NCBI GenBank assembly: GCA_005793785.1
Contig: SXPW01000072.1
Coordinates: 1-14,145, forward strand
From: Actinomycetota bacterium
GTDB lineage: Bacteria; Actinomycetota; Acidimicrobiia; Acidimicrobiales; Ilumatobacteraceae
DNA length: 14,145 nt
Direction: 5' to 3'
The notes beneath the pieces were generated by a model that had not been told where the DNA came from, did no database searches, and was given only the letters and a program-made list of their open reading frames with translations. The position numbers were made by a program, and so were the translations under genes. Shown in pieces: positions 7,169 to 13,726 of the stretch (the stretch's first letter is position 1; each line of letters begins with the position of its first letter).

Positions 7169-7777
7169 GCCTGCGTCCCCGAGACCCGGCACGATGAACG
7201 CCCGTTCGTTGAGGTGGCTGTCGATGGAGGCGGTGATGATATGCAGATCCATGCCCGTCGATTCGAGATGCTTGATCCCCTCGGGTGCCGCCAGCACGCA
7301 CGCCACGTAGATCGTTCCGCTTGCACCGCGGTCGACCAGGATCTTGCAGCCGTGCGCGAGTGAGCCGCCGGTAGCCAACATCGGGTCGAGCACCACGCAC
7401 GTGCGACCGCTCAAGTTGGTCGGGAGTTTTGCGACGTATTCGCTTGGGGCGTGAGTTTCCTCGTCCCGTTGCACGCCGACGACGGCGATGTCGGCGTCGG
7501 GCAGCAGTTCCATCGCGGCGGGCAACATGCCCAAGCCTGCGCGAAGAATCGGCACGAGGACGGGGCGACTCGACAATTGCACGCCATCGGTGGTGGCGAG
7601 CGGTGTCGTCACCTTCCTGGCGCTGGTCGGGATGCGGCGCGTTGCCTCCGCGACCACCACCAGAGACAATCGCCGCATCTCGGCGCGAAAGATCTGATTC
7701 GACGTGTTCTGGTCACGCAGATTGGTGAGCGCCTCCTGGGCGACGGGGTGATCGACGACCGTGACCTGAACTGCCAT
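7142..7777 (-). CDS. upp: Uracil phosphoribosyltransferase
   Basis: This 211-residue enzyme makes UMP from uracil and PRPP in cytoplasmic pyrimidine salvage. Family signatures are clear: SRPVLVPILRAGLGM (70-84), the PRPP-binding loop LDPMLATGGS (130-139) and the uracil-binding C-terminus VPGLGDAGDRQFG (196-208). Length matches bacterial Upp (about 208-211 residues), and all key motifs are intact. ATG 7777 was chosen because the family begins with this V(T/Q)VVDHP strand; upstream in-frame codons would run through the divergent promoter region. An AAGTAT hexamer on the minus strand (7784-7789) ends 6 nt before the ATG, consistent with a leaderless message. It is divergent from the GNAT gene (73 bp gap) and convergent with phoX. 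Confidence 0.96.
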   Translation of the reverse strand: MAVQVTVVDHPVAQEALTNLRDQNTSNQIFRAEMRRLSLVVVAEATRRIPTSARKVTTPLATTDGVQLSSRPVLVPILRAGLGMLPAAMELLPDADIAVVGVQRDEETHAPSEYVAKLPTNLSGRTCVVLDPMLATGGSLAHGCKILVDRGASGTIYVACVLAAPEGIKHLESTGMDLHIITASIDSHLNERAFIVPGLGDAGDRQFGPPN

Positions 7778-7783
7778 GGGTAC

Positions 7784-7789
7784 ATACTT
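7784..7789 (-). promoter_or_regulatory. Candidate -10 element AAGTAT for a leaderless upp transcript
   Basis: On the minus strand AAGTAT is followed by 6 nt and then the upp ATG. It keeps the A2 and T6 positions of a -10 box but not T1, so it is weaker than the TAG(C)NT cases. Confidence 0.3.
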
Positions 7790-7837
7790 GCCGAGCAGTG
7801 GGGTGCGATGCGAACCAGCGAGATCCGGAAGCCGAAC

Positions 7838-7843
7838 TAGCGT
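7838..7843 (+). promoter_or_regulatory. Candidate -10 element TAGCGT for a leaderless GNAT transcript
   Basis: TAGCGT ends 7 nt before the GTG at 7851, identical in sequence and spacing to the hexamer before the oxygenase gene at 1415. It sits in the 73-bp divergent region shared with upp and supports GTG 7851 as the start. Confidence 0.45.
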
Positions 7844-7850
7844 TTTCAAC

Positions 7851-8537
7851 GTGCGAATCGACGTTGCGCACGATCGTGAGGAGTGCGAACGTGCGGGTGC
7901 ACTGTTCGATCGAGTGTGGGGAATGACCGGCATGGTGCCCAACGAGGTCATCATCGCGACCGTTCACGCCGGGGGATACGCATCCCTTGCCAGAGTGGAT
8001 GATGACGTCGTTGGAGCGAGCTGGGGGTTCCTCGGAAACGACGGGACGTTGCACTCGCACGTCACTGGCGTGCTCCCCGACTACGGCGCTCGCGGGGTGG
8101 GAGAGGCCCTGAAACGACATCAATGGAACTGGGCGAACGAACGCGGCTTGGGGTCGATCACCTGGACCTTCGATCCGTTGGTACGACGGAACGCGTACTT
8201 CAACCTGGTGAAACTCGGAGCCGTGGTGACCGATTATCACGAGGACTTCTACGGCTCCATCCACGACGGGCTCAATCGAGGTGAACACACCGACCGATTG
8301 CACGTCCGTTGGCAGGTGGCCGGTCGTGGCGGTGTGCAACCAACGGGCGCGTACGTGGAGCAAGCGGAGTGGGGGATCGCCACCCCTGAGGACATCGAGA
8401 AGTTGAGACGAGCCGATCGCCCGTCTGCGACGACGTGGCGTGACCGTCAGCGGGCAGACTTGCGCAAGGTGTTTTCCGGGGGATGGATGATTTCAGGAAT
8501 GTTGCGCGACGGCAGTTTCGCCGTGCGGCCATCATGA
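7851..8537 (+). CDS. GNAT-family acyltransferase, COG3375-like (possible amino acid N-succinyltransferase)
   Basis: The 228-residue product shows a GNAT core with the acyl-CoA-binding turn YGARGVGEALKRHQ (78-91) and the COG3375-type block TWTFDPLVRRNAYFNLVKLGAVV (105-127), followed by DFYGSIHDGLNRGEHTDRLHVRW (132-154). In Geobacillus a GNAT of this kind, encoded beside an N-succinylamino acid racemase, transfers succinyl groups from succinyl-CoA to D-amino acids. Here the next gene downstream is that racemase, with a 30-bp gap, so the same role is likely but inferred. It is soluble, with no signal peptide. GTG 7851 was preferred over in-frame ATG 7776 because the latter's first 25 residues show no family similarity and cross the TAGCGT promoter candidate. 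The substrate is unproven; acetyl transfer is the main alternative. Confidence 0.82.
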   Translation: MRIDVAHDREECERAGALFDRVWGMTGMVPNEVIIATVHAGGYASLARVDDDVVGASWGFLGNDGTLHSHVTGVLPDYGARGVGEALKRHQWNWANERGLGSITWTFDPLVRRNAYFNLVKLGAVVTDYHEDFYGSIHDGLNRGEHTDRLHVRWQVAGRGGVQPTGAYVEQAEWGIATPEDIEKLRRADRPSATTWRDRQRADLRKVFSGGWMISGMLRDGSFAVRPS

Positions 8538-8567
8538 CCCGGTCGACCCCGTGGGATGCGTGAGTCG

Positions 8568-9671
8568 ATGATCGAGTCAATCCACCTCCGCCGCGCACGC
8601 ATCGAGTTGGTGGCACCGTTTCGAACCAGCTTCGGGATCGAGTCGGCGCGGGAACTCCTCTATATAGAAGTATCGGGCGACGGCAGCACTGGTTGGGGCG
8701 AGTGCGTGGCGATGAGCGAGCCGATGTATTCGAGCGAGTTCGTCGACGGTTGCGAAACGATGCTCCGGCGATTCCTCATCCCGTTGGTGCGACGCAACAC
8801 CACAGCGGAGTCGTTCGCCGATTCCGTCCGGGGAATTCGCGGTCACTACATGGCCAAGGCCGTACTCGAGACGGCGTTGCTCGATCGTCAACTTCGCAGC
8901 GCGAATTCCAGCCTCGGGTCGTTCCTCGGTGCTACCCAATCCTCCGTGCGCTCTGGCGTGTCGGTGGGAATCCAGCAGGACATCGATTCGCTCATTCGGG
9001 TGGTGCAGGGCTACATCGACGACGGTTACCTCAGGATCAAATTGAAGATCGAGCCCGGCTTCGACATCGAGCCGGTTCGGGCGGTCCGATCGACGTTCGG
9101 TAGCGACCTGCTCCTGCAAGTCGACGCAAACTCCGCCTACCAGCTCGGAGATGCCGAACACCTCGCTCGGTTGGACGCATTCGACTTGCTCCTCATCGAA
9201 CAACCGTTACCGGAAGAACAAGTGGCGTCCCATGCCGAACTCAGCAAGGTGGTGCGAACACCCATATGTCTCGACGAGTCGATCCTGTCGTTGGAGGTGG
9301 CTCGCGAAGCGCTCGACATCGGCGCGTGCAGCATCATCAACATCAAACCGGGCAGGGTCGGCGGGTATCTCGAGGCGAAGAAGATCCACGACCACTGTTA
9401 CGAACGGGGAATCGCCGTGTGGTGCGGTGGAATGCTGGAAACCGGCATCGGACGCGCGGCAAACCTGGCGCTCGCCGCGCTGCCCGGATTCACCCTGCCC
9501 GGTGATACGTCGGCTTCAGCGCGGTATTTTCGGCGCGATGTGACTGCACCGTTCGTATTGAAAGATGGTCGAATCGACGTACCGACGGGTCCCGGCATCG
9601 GAATCGACCCGGATCCCGACTTCCTCGACTCGATCACGCACCGCCGCGACGAAATCCCACTCTCGAACTGA
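8568..9671 (+). CDS. menC: N-succinylamino acid racemase / o-succinylbenzoate synthase (enolase superfamily)
   Basis: This 367-residue enzyme has the muconate-lactonizing-type active site: catalytic Lys158-x-Lys160 (RIKLKIEPGF), metal ligands Asp186 (QVDAN), Glu211 (IEQPL) and Asp236 (CLDES), and the opposite base Lys260 (NIKPGRVGG). The 20s loop LVAPFRTSFG and the end GMLETGIGRAANLALAALPGFTLPGDTSAS closely follow the Amycolatopsis N-acylamino acid racemase in length and wording. Such proteins often catalyse both o-succinylbenzoate synthesis (menaquinone) and N-succinylamino acid racemization. No other menaquinone gene is nearby, while the upstream GNAT gene fits the racemase pathway, so racemase activity is the favoured role. 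ATG 8568 aligns with the family start; ATG 8556 would add four residues. It has no strong Shine-Dalgarno sequence. It converges with the next gene with only 12 bp between stops. Confidence 0.88.
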   Translation: MIESIHLRRARIELVAPFRTSFGIESARELLYIEVSGDGSTGWGECVAMSEPMYSSEFVDGCETMLRRFLIPLVRRNTTAESFADSVRGIRGHYMAKAVLETALLDRQLRSANSSLGSFLGATQSSVRSGVSVGIQQDIDSLIRVVQGYIDDGYLRIKLKIEPGFDIEPVRAVRSTFGSDLLLQVDANSAYQLGDAEHLARLDAFDLLLIEQPLPEEQVASHAELSKVVRTPICLDESILSLEVAREALDIGACSIINIKPGRVGGYLEAKKIHDHCYERGIAVWCGGMLETGIGRAANLALAALPGFTLPGDTSASARYFRRDVTAPFVLKDGRIDVPTGPGIGIDPDPDFLDSITHRRDEIPLSN

Positions 9672-9683
9672 GTCGCCCCGCCG

Positions 9684-10094
9684 TCAGGGGTTGATTCGGA
9701 ACACGATGCCGGTTTCGGGTTCGTGTTTGTTGCGACCCCGTAATCGCGCGAGGAGCGTCGATGCACTCCAATAGACGTTGAACATCACGTAGACGAAACC
9801 GTACTTTCGCGCAACGGCCCTGCGAACCGCAACTGCCTCGTTGTCGGTGACGAGACGGGCGGTTGCGGTCAAGGTGGGGGCCAGTGGCGCGACGTTGCCG
9901 CTCATGTCGCAGATCCGTATTGACACCATCGGATTGTTGCGGATTCGTTTGACCTTGCCCACGTTCGTCTCCGTAATGACGCCGAATTCGTCTCCCATCG
10001 CGGCAAACCACACCGGAGTGGCAACCGGGCGACCATCCCGCCGGTAGGTGACGAGCGAGACGTACTTTTCGGTGTCGTCGAGCAGTTCGGACAT
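9684..10094 (-). CDS. PPOX-fold, probably F420-dependent oxidoreductase
   Basis: This 136-residue protein matches the small split-barrel (pyridoxamine-phosphate-oxidase-like) family common in actinobacteria that use F420. Diagnostic segments are EKYVSLVTYRRDGRPVATPVWFA (residues 9-31), a GDEFGVITETNVGKVKRIRNNP core (34-55) whose GKVKRIRNNP binds the cofactor phosphate or side chain, and the helix EAVAVRRAVARKYGF (86-100). The reaction is deazaflavin- or flavin-linked reduction of an unknown small molecule in the cytoplasm. ATG 10094 lies only 8 nt from the tRNA-Pro 3' end, so the message probably arises by processing of a tRNA-mRNA transcript and would have almost no 5' leader. An in-frame start further upstream would lie inside the tRNA gene and is rejected. 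F420 over FMN is inferred from family likeness. Confidence 0.85.
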   Translation of the reverse strand: MSELLDDTEKYVSLVTYRRDGRPVATPVWFAAMGDEFGVITETNVGKVKRIRNNPMVSIRICDMSGNVAPLAPTLTATARLVTDNEAVAVRRAVARKYGFVYVMFNVYWSASTLLARLRGRNKHEPETGIVFRINP

Positions 10095-10102
10095 GGTGTC
10101 GT

Positions 10103-10176
10103 CGGGATGGCAGGATTTGAACCTGCGACCTCCTGGTCCCAAACCAGGCGCACTAGCCAAGCTGTGCTACATCCCG
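10103..10176 (-). tRNA. tRNA-Pro(TGG)
   Basis: The 74-nt minus-strand sequence folds as a full cloverleaf: acceptor CGGGATG/CATCCCG, D-stem GCAC/GTGC with loop containing GG, anticodon stem CCTGG/CCAGG with loop TTTGGGA (anticodon TGG, bases 10139-10141), variable loop AGGTC, and T-arm GCAGG TTCAAAT CCTGC. CCA is not encoded, so it must be added after transcription. It lies 6 nt after the aminotransferase stop and 8 nt before the oxidoreductase start, inside a co-directional gene run. Confidence 0.97.
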
Positions 10177-10182
10177 CTCGTC

Positions 10183-11343
10183 TCAGGCTAATGCGACGGC
10201 GTCGAGCAAACGCTGGACGTCATCGTTCGTGACGTAGCGCACCACGCCGGCGCGAATGACTCCGCCGGATTCGGTGAGTCCCAAGTGCGACACGAGTTCC
10301 ACTGCATAGGAACTTCCCGACCAAACGGCGATCTTCTTTGCGGCGAGCGACTCCGCCACTTTGTCAGGCGGGACCCCATCGACGGTGAATGCAACGGTCG
10401 GTGTTCGTCCGTCGAGCGTCTGCGGACCCCACACCCTTACTCGTGGCATCGACAGCAGGCCGTGCAGTAGCGGAGCGAACACGTCGGACTCGTATCGAGC
10501 GACGCTCCGCATGTCCTCCTCCAAGAGATGTCGTGCGGCGGCCTCGACCGCGGCGATACACGCCAAATTCGGGGTACCGGTCTCGAATCGTCGTGGACCA
10601 ACGTCATCGGCGGGGCGCACCTTGGCAACGGGGAGCGAATTCAACAGGTTCGGCTCGATGCACATCACGCCGGCGTGCGGACCGTACCACTTGTACGGAC
10701 TCGTGGCCAGAACGTCGCAGCCAATGGCGCGAACACTCACGGGCATGTGTGGTACGAGGTGGACTGCATCAACGAACACGCGCGCTCCGACGTGGTGCGC
10801 CAATGCAACGACGGTTCTCACGTCGGGAATCGTCCCGATGAGATTCGACGCCCCGGTGACCGCAACCCACTTCGTATTCGGTGTGATGAGCCGGGCGAGG
10901 GCGTCCATGTCGAGCCGCCCATCGGCGGGGGAGAATGGTGCAAGGACGTGTTCCGCACCGGATTCCTCGCAGGCGATTCGCCAGGGCGAAACGTTCGCAT
11001 CATGATCGAGTCGGGTGCCCACGACCCTGTCTCCGGGCTTCAACGTTCGGGCGACGGCGCGAGTGAAAGCAAACGTCATCGTGGTCATGTTGGCGCCAAA
11101 GACCACGCCGTTCGGGTTGGCATCGAGCAGTTGCGCCACGACACCGCGCGCACGCTCGAGCAGGTCATCCGTGGCGTGCGCCGCTGCGAACGCGCCGTGG
11201 GTGTTCGCATTGTTTCCGCTGGCGGACCAATCGCTCGCCGCTCGAATTGCCGAGTCGACCATCTGCGTTCCCGCCGGACCGTCGAATCGCGCCCAGTCTC
11301 CGTGCGCGCCGGGGAACCGTCGACGAGCCGCGGCCGGTTTCAC
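10183..11343 (-). CDS. Cysteine desulfurase-like aminotransferase class V protein lacking the usual catalytic cysteine
   Basis: The 386-residue PLP enzyme shows the class V fold: FDGPAGTQ at the N-terminus (20-27), substrate and cofactor segment TRLDHDANVSPW (about 110-121), the cofactor Asp in VFVDAVHLVPH, and the PLP-binding lysine in TSPYKWYGPHAGV. It resembles the VC1184-type cysteine desulfurase-like subfamily (TIGR01976). In the C-terminal loop where IscS/SufS carry their persulfide cysteine, this protein reads WSGSSYAVELVSHLG, without a cysteine, so a classical desulfurase reaction is unlikely; it may be a lyase or aminotransferase. Start GTG 11343 overlaps the upstream TGA (GTGA), indicating translational coupling with the small gene before it. 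tRNA-Pro follows after 6 nt. No signal peptide is present and the substrate is unknown. Confidence 0.85.
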   Translation of the reverse strand: MKPAAARRRFPGAHGDWARFDGPAGTQMVDSAIRAASDWSASGNNANTHGAFAAAHATDDLLERARGVVAQLLDANPNGVVFGANMTTMTFAFTRAVARTLKPGDRVVGTRLDHDANVSPWRIACEESGAEHVLAPFSPADGRLDMDALARLITPNTKWVAVTGASNLIGTIPDVRTVVALAHHVGARVFVDAVHLVPHMPVSVRAIGCDVLATSPYKWYGPHAGVMCIEPNLLNSLPVAKVRPADDVGPRRFETGTPNLACIAAVEAAARHLLEEDMRSVARYESDVFAPLLHGLLSMPRVRVWGPQTLDGRTPTVAFTVDGVPPDKVAESLAAKKIAVWSGSSYAVELVSHLGLTESGGVIRAGVVRYVTNDDVQRLLDAVALA

Positions 11344-11609
11344 TTGGTGCGTTTGGCGGCTTTGGCGAGTCGCTTCTTGGCCTTGCCGACCGGTGCGAGG
11401 TGCCGATGGTCGAGATCGCTGATCTCGGTTCCGTCACCGAATCGCACCCAATAGCGCTGCCATTGGAAGCCGTTGGCGAGAATCACACGTCCCTCGCTTC
11501 CGACCGGAACGTCGGGAAGATCCACCGTCGTGACCACCTTGTCGCCGATTCGCAGATCGAGTTGACCCTCATGGGGCGTGGCGAGGGTGTGGGGTTTCCA
11601 AAACGGCAT
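11340..11609 (-). CDS. Small SH3/KOW-like protein with a basic tail, unknown function
   Basis: This 89-residue protein has an SH3/KOW-like beta-barrel pattern, RIGDKVVTTVDLPDVPVGSEGRVI (20-43) followed by QRYWVRFGDGTEISDLDHRHLAPV (51-74), in which the G-S-E-G turn and the V-R-F-x-D-G strand recur in short nucleic-acid- or protein-binding barrels. The last 15 residues (GKAKKRLAKAAKRTK) are very basic, suggesting RNA, DNA or ribosome contact. No catalytic motif or signal is visible and no family name can be given. It starts at ATG 11609, 6 nt after a minus-strand CATACT hexamer, and overlaps the aminotransferase start by 4 nt. It is divergent from tig with a 34-bp gap, so regulation may be shared. 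Confidence 0.75.
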   Translation of the reverse strand: MPFWKPHTLATPHEGQLDLRIGDKVVTTVDLPDVPVGSEGRVILANGFQWQRYWVRFGDGTEISDLDHRHLAPVGKAKKRLAKAAKRTK

Positions 11610-11615
11610 CACCTC

Positions 11616-11621
11616 AGTATG
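11616..11621 (-). promoter_or_regulatory. Candidate -10 element CATACT for the small-protein/aminotransferase unit
   Basis: CATACT on the minus strand is followed by 6 nt (GAGGTG) and then ATG 11609. The GAGGTG resembles a Shine-Dalgarno sequence but abuts the ATG, too close to work, so leaderless initiation is the better reading. Confidence 0.35.
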
Positions 11622-11628
11622 GCACTTG

Positions 11629-11634
11629 TAGCCT
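11629..11634 (+). promoter_or_regulatory. Candidate -10 element TAGCCT for tig
   Basis: TAGCCT, the same hexamer as before pfk, ends 9 nt before the tig ATG, so the message would have at most a few leader bases. It lies within the 34-bp divergent gap, back to back with the minus-strand candidate. Confidence 0.4.
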
Positions 11635-11643
11635 TCTTCACTC

Positions 11644-13083
11644 ATGCAGTGCACCGTCGAACCCCTCGAAGGCAACAAGGTGAAGGTGGAGATCTCCGTT
11701 GATGAGGTCGCCTTCGAACAGGACATCGAGGCGGCGTTTCGCAAACTCGCACGCCAAGTACGAATCCCCGGTTTCAGGCCCGGCAAGGCCCCGCGTCGAA
11801 TCATCGAGAGCCACCTCGGCACCGAGGGCAAGCGTGCCGCCCGAGCCCAAGCGATCGAAGATGCGGTTCCGAAGTATCTCGCCGAGGCAGTCAAACAACA
11901 CGACATCGACATCATCGCCACACCGAAGGTCGACCACGTCCACGGTTCGGAGTCGGACAGTGGACCGATCTCGTTCCACTGCGAGATGGAGATTCGTCCG
12001 ATCATCACGGTGGCGGGATACTCCGGACTGCGTGTCGAGCTGCCGAACATCACCGCGACGGAGAAGGAAATCGATGAAGTAGTCGACAACGAGCGCAAGA
12101 GGCACGGAACGTTGATCGACGCTTCGCGCGCCATCGCGACCGGCGATCAGGTAACCATCGACTTGTCCGCCTCGCGCAACGGAGAACCGGTGCCCGGACT
12201 CAACGTCGAGGCGTGGTTGTACGAGGTCGGTCGCGGCTGGGTAGCGAAGGGTTTCGACGAACAGCTCGTTGGAATGAGTGCCGGTGAGGAGAAGCAATTC
12301 GCAGCGGTGCCCAACGGCAACGAAGACGAAGCCGACTTCTCGCTCAAGGTGGTGAAGGTGCAGGAGATGCAACTTCCGGAGGCCACCGATCAGTGGGTTA
12401 CCGACACGTTCGGTGAGTTCGAATCCGTCGCCAAGTGGCGGGAAGCGATCGCTCGCCGAATGAACGAGTCGCGATTGAACCAGGCACGGAACTCGGTCGT
12501 CGACCGGGTCACCGACGAGTTGGCGAAACTCGTCGACATCGACCTCCCGGAGGTCATGGTGGAAGGCGATCTTCGTACCCGAGTGCGCAACACCGTCGAC
12601 ACGTTCCAGCGTCAGGGCATCGCCATCGGTCAATTCCTCCAGATCACCGGCCAGACCGAGGAACAGTTCCTCGAGCAGATGCGCGAACAATCGCGCAAGG
12701 CGGTGCGGGTTGATCTCGCGTTGCGGGCGGTGGCCGGCGACCAACGGCTCGACGCCGATGACAACGACGTCGAAGTCGAACTGAAGAACATTGCACAACG
12801 CGCGAACGTAAAGGTCAATCGAGTTCGCTCGTTGTACGAAAAGAACGACGCGCTCGGCGACCTCAGGGCGCAGATTCGCAAGTCGAAGGCATTGGAGTGG
12901 CTCGTGCGGCAGGTCACGTACGTCGACACCGATGGAGGCGCGATCTCGACGGACATCCTGCTCGACGCCGGGGTGGACATCGACCCCACAGCGGATACCG
13001 GCGCCTCCCTCGGCATCGGCGGTGAATCCAACACGAACGAACAGTCGACCAGTACGGTGGACGACAATTCCTCCGATGAATGA
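11644..13083 (+). CDS. tig: Trigger factor (ribosome-associated chaperone)
   Basis: This 479-residue protein binds ribosomal protein L23 at the tunnel exit and folds nascent chains. The start MQCTVEPLEGNKVKVEI and the ribosome-docking signature GFRPGK at residues 43-48, followed by APRRIIE, are diagnostic. The FKBP-like prolyl isomerase region runs about 155-245 (GDQVTIDL to SLKVVKVQEM) and is followed by the long helical chaperone domain up to about 430. The C-terminal 45 residues are acidic and low in complexity (ending DNSSDE), a common actinobacterial variation. Length is within the usual range (430-490). Start ATG 11644 agrees with the conserved N-terminus and lies 9 nt after a TAGCCT hexamer. 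Its end overlaps the clpP start by 8 nt, giving a tig-clpP-clpX operon. Confidence 0.95.
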   Translation: MQCTVEPLEGNKVKVEISVDEVAFEQDIEAAFRKLARQVRIPGFRPGKAPRRIIESHLGTEGKRAARAQAIEDAVPKYLAEAVKQHDIDIIATPKVDHVHGSESDSGPISFHCEMEIRPIITVAGYSGLRVELPNITATEKEIDEVVDNERKRHGTLIDASRAIATGDQVTIDLSASRNGEPVPGLNVEAWLYEVGRGWVAKGFDEQLVGMSAGEEKQFAAVPNGNEDEADFSLKVVKVQEMQLPEATDQWVTDTFGEFESVAKWREAIARRMNESRLNQARNSVVDRVTDELAKLVDIDLPEVMVEGDLRTRVRNTVDTFQRQGIAIGQFLQITGQTEEQFLEQMREQSRKAVRVDLALRAVAGDQRLDADDNDVEVELKNIAQRANVKVNRVRSLYEKNDALGDLRAQIRKSKALEWLVRQVTYVDTDGGAISTDILLDAGVDIDPTADTGASLGIGGESNTNEQSTSTVDDNSSDE

Positions 13084-13717
13084 CAAGGTCATGAACTTCT
13101 CGAACTATTACGTTCCCAACGTCACCGAGACCACCAGTCGTGGTGAGCGGGTGTACGACCTCTACAGCCGCCTGCTGAAGGAAAACATCATCTTTCTCGG
13201 CACCCCGATCGACGACACGATCGCCAACCTCATTTGTGCGCAGCTCATCCACCTGGAGAGTGAAAATCCGGACAAGGACATCAACATCTACATCAACAGT
13301 CCCGGTGGAGACATCACCGCATTGTTCGCCATCTACGACACGATGCAGTTCATCAAGAACGACATCGCCACCATCTGCCTGGGTCAGGCGGCGTCGGCAG
13401 CAGCCGTGTTGCTGGCGGCAGGCACCAAGGGCAAGCGGCTCGCCCTGCCGCACGCTCGCGTGTTGTTGCACCAGCCCTACGGTCAAGTCGGTTACGGACA
13501 GGTGACCGATCTGGAGATCGCGGCGCGCGAGATCCTGCGGATGCGTGACCTGCTCGAGATCATTCTCGCGAACCACACCGGACAGAGCATCGAGCGAGTG
13601 CATGCCGACACCGACCGTGATTTCGTCATGGAGGCAAAAGAGGCGCTCGCGTACGGTGTGATCGACGAAGTCATCTCCACGCGTCAGCTCGCCGACCGCA
13701 GCGGACCGATTCGATAG
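13076..13717 (+). CDS. clpP: ATP-dependent Clp protease proteolytic subunit
   Basis: This 213-residue serine peptidase forms the tetradecameric chamber that degrades substrates fed by ClpX or ClpC. The triad is complete: Ser107 in GQAAS (103-107), His132 in LLHQPYG, and Asp182 in TDRDF. The oligomer-handle region VGYGQVTDLEIAAREILRMR is intact, as is YINSPGGDITA, which forms the substrate-binding strand. ATG 13076 lies inside the end of tig and its next in-frame alternative, ATG 13091 (MNFSNYYVP), corresponds to where many homologues begin, so the first five residues are uncertain; both lie at the tig-clpP junction. Only one clpP is encoded here before clpX. Many actinobacteria pair two clpP genes, so a partner may lie elsewhere. 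Confidence 0.95.
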   Translation: MNDKVMNFSNYYVPNVTETTSRGERVYDLYSRLLKENIIFLGTPIDDTIANLICAQLIHLESENPDKDINIYINSPGGDITALFAIYDTMQFIKNDIATICLGQAASAAAVLLAAGTKGKRLALPHARVLLHQPYGQVGYGQVTDLEIAAREILRMRDLLEIILANHTGQSIERVHADTDRDFVMEAKEALAYGVIDEVISTRQLADRSGPIR

Positions 13718-13726
13718 GTCGGGACC

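Noticed and set aside
10095..10160. N-terminal extension of the PPOX-fold protein
   Set aside because: The extra codons would be read from the tRNA-Pro gene; the family-like sequence starts at ATG 10094.
11638..13092. 484-codon open frame on the minus strand antisense to tig
   Set aside because: It mirrors tig codon by codon; tig has clear family motifs while the antisense translation has none. High GC codon use creates such long shadows.
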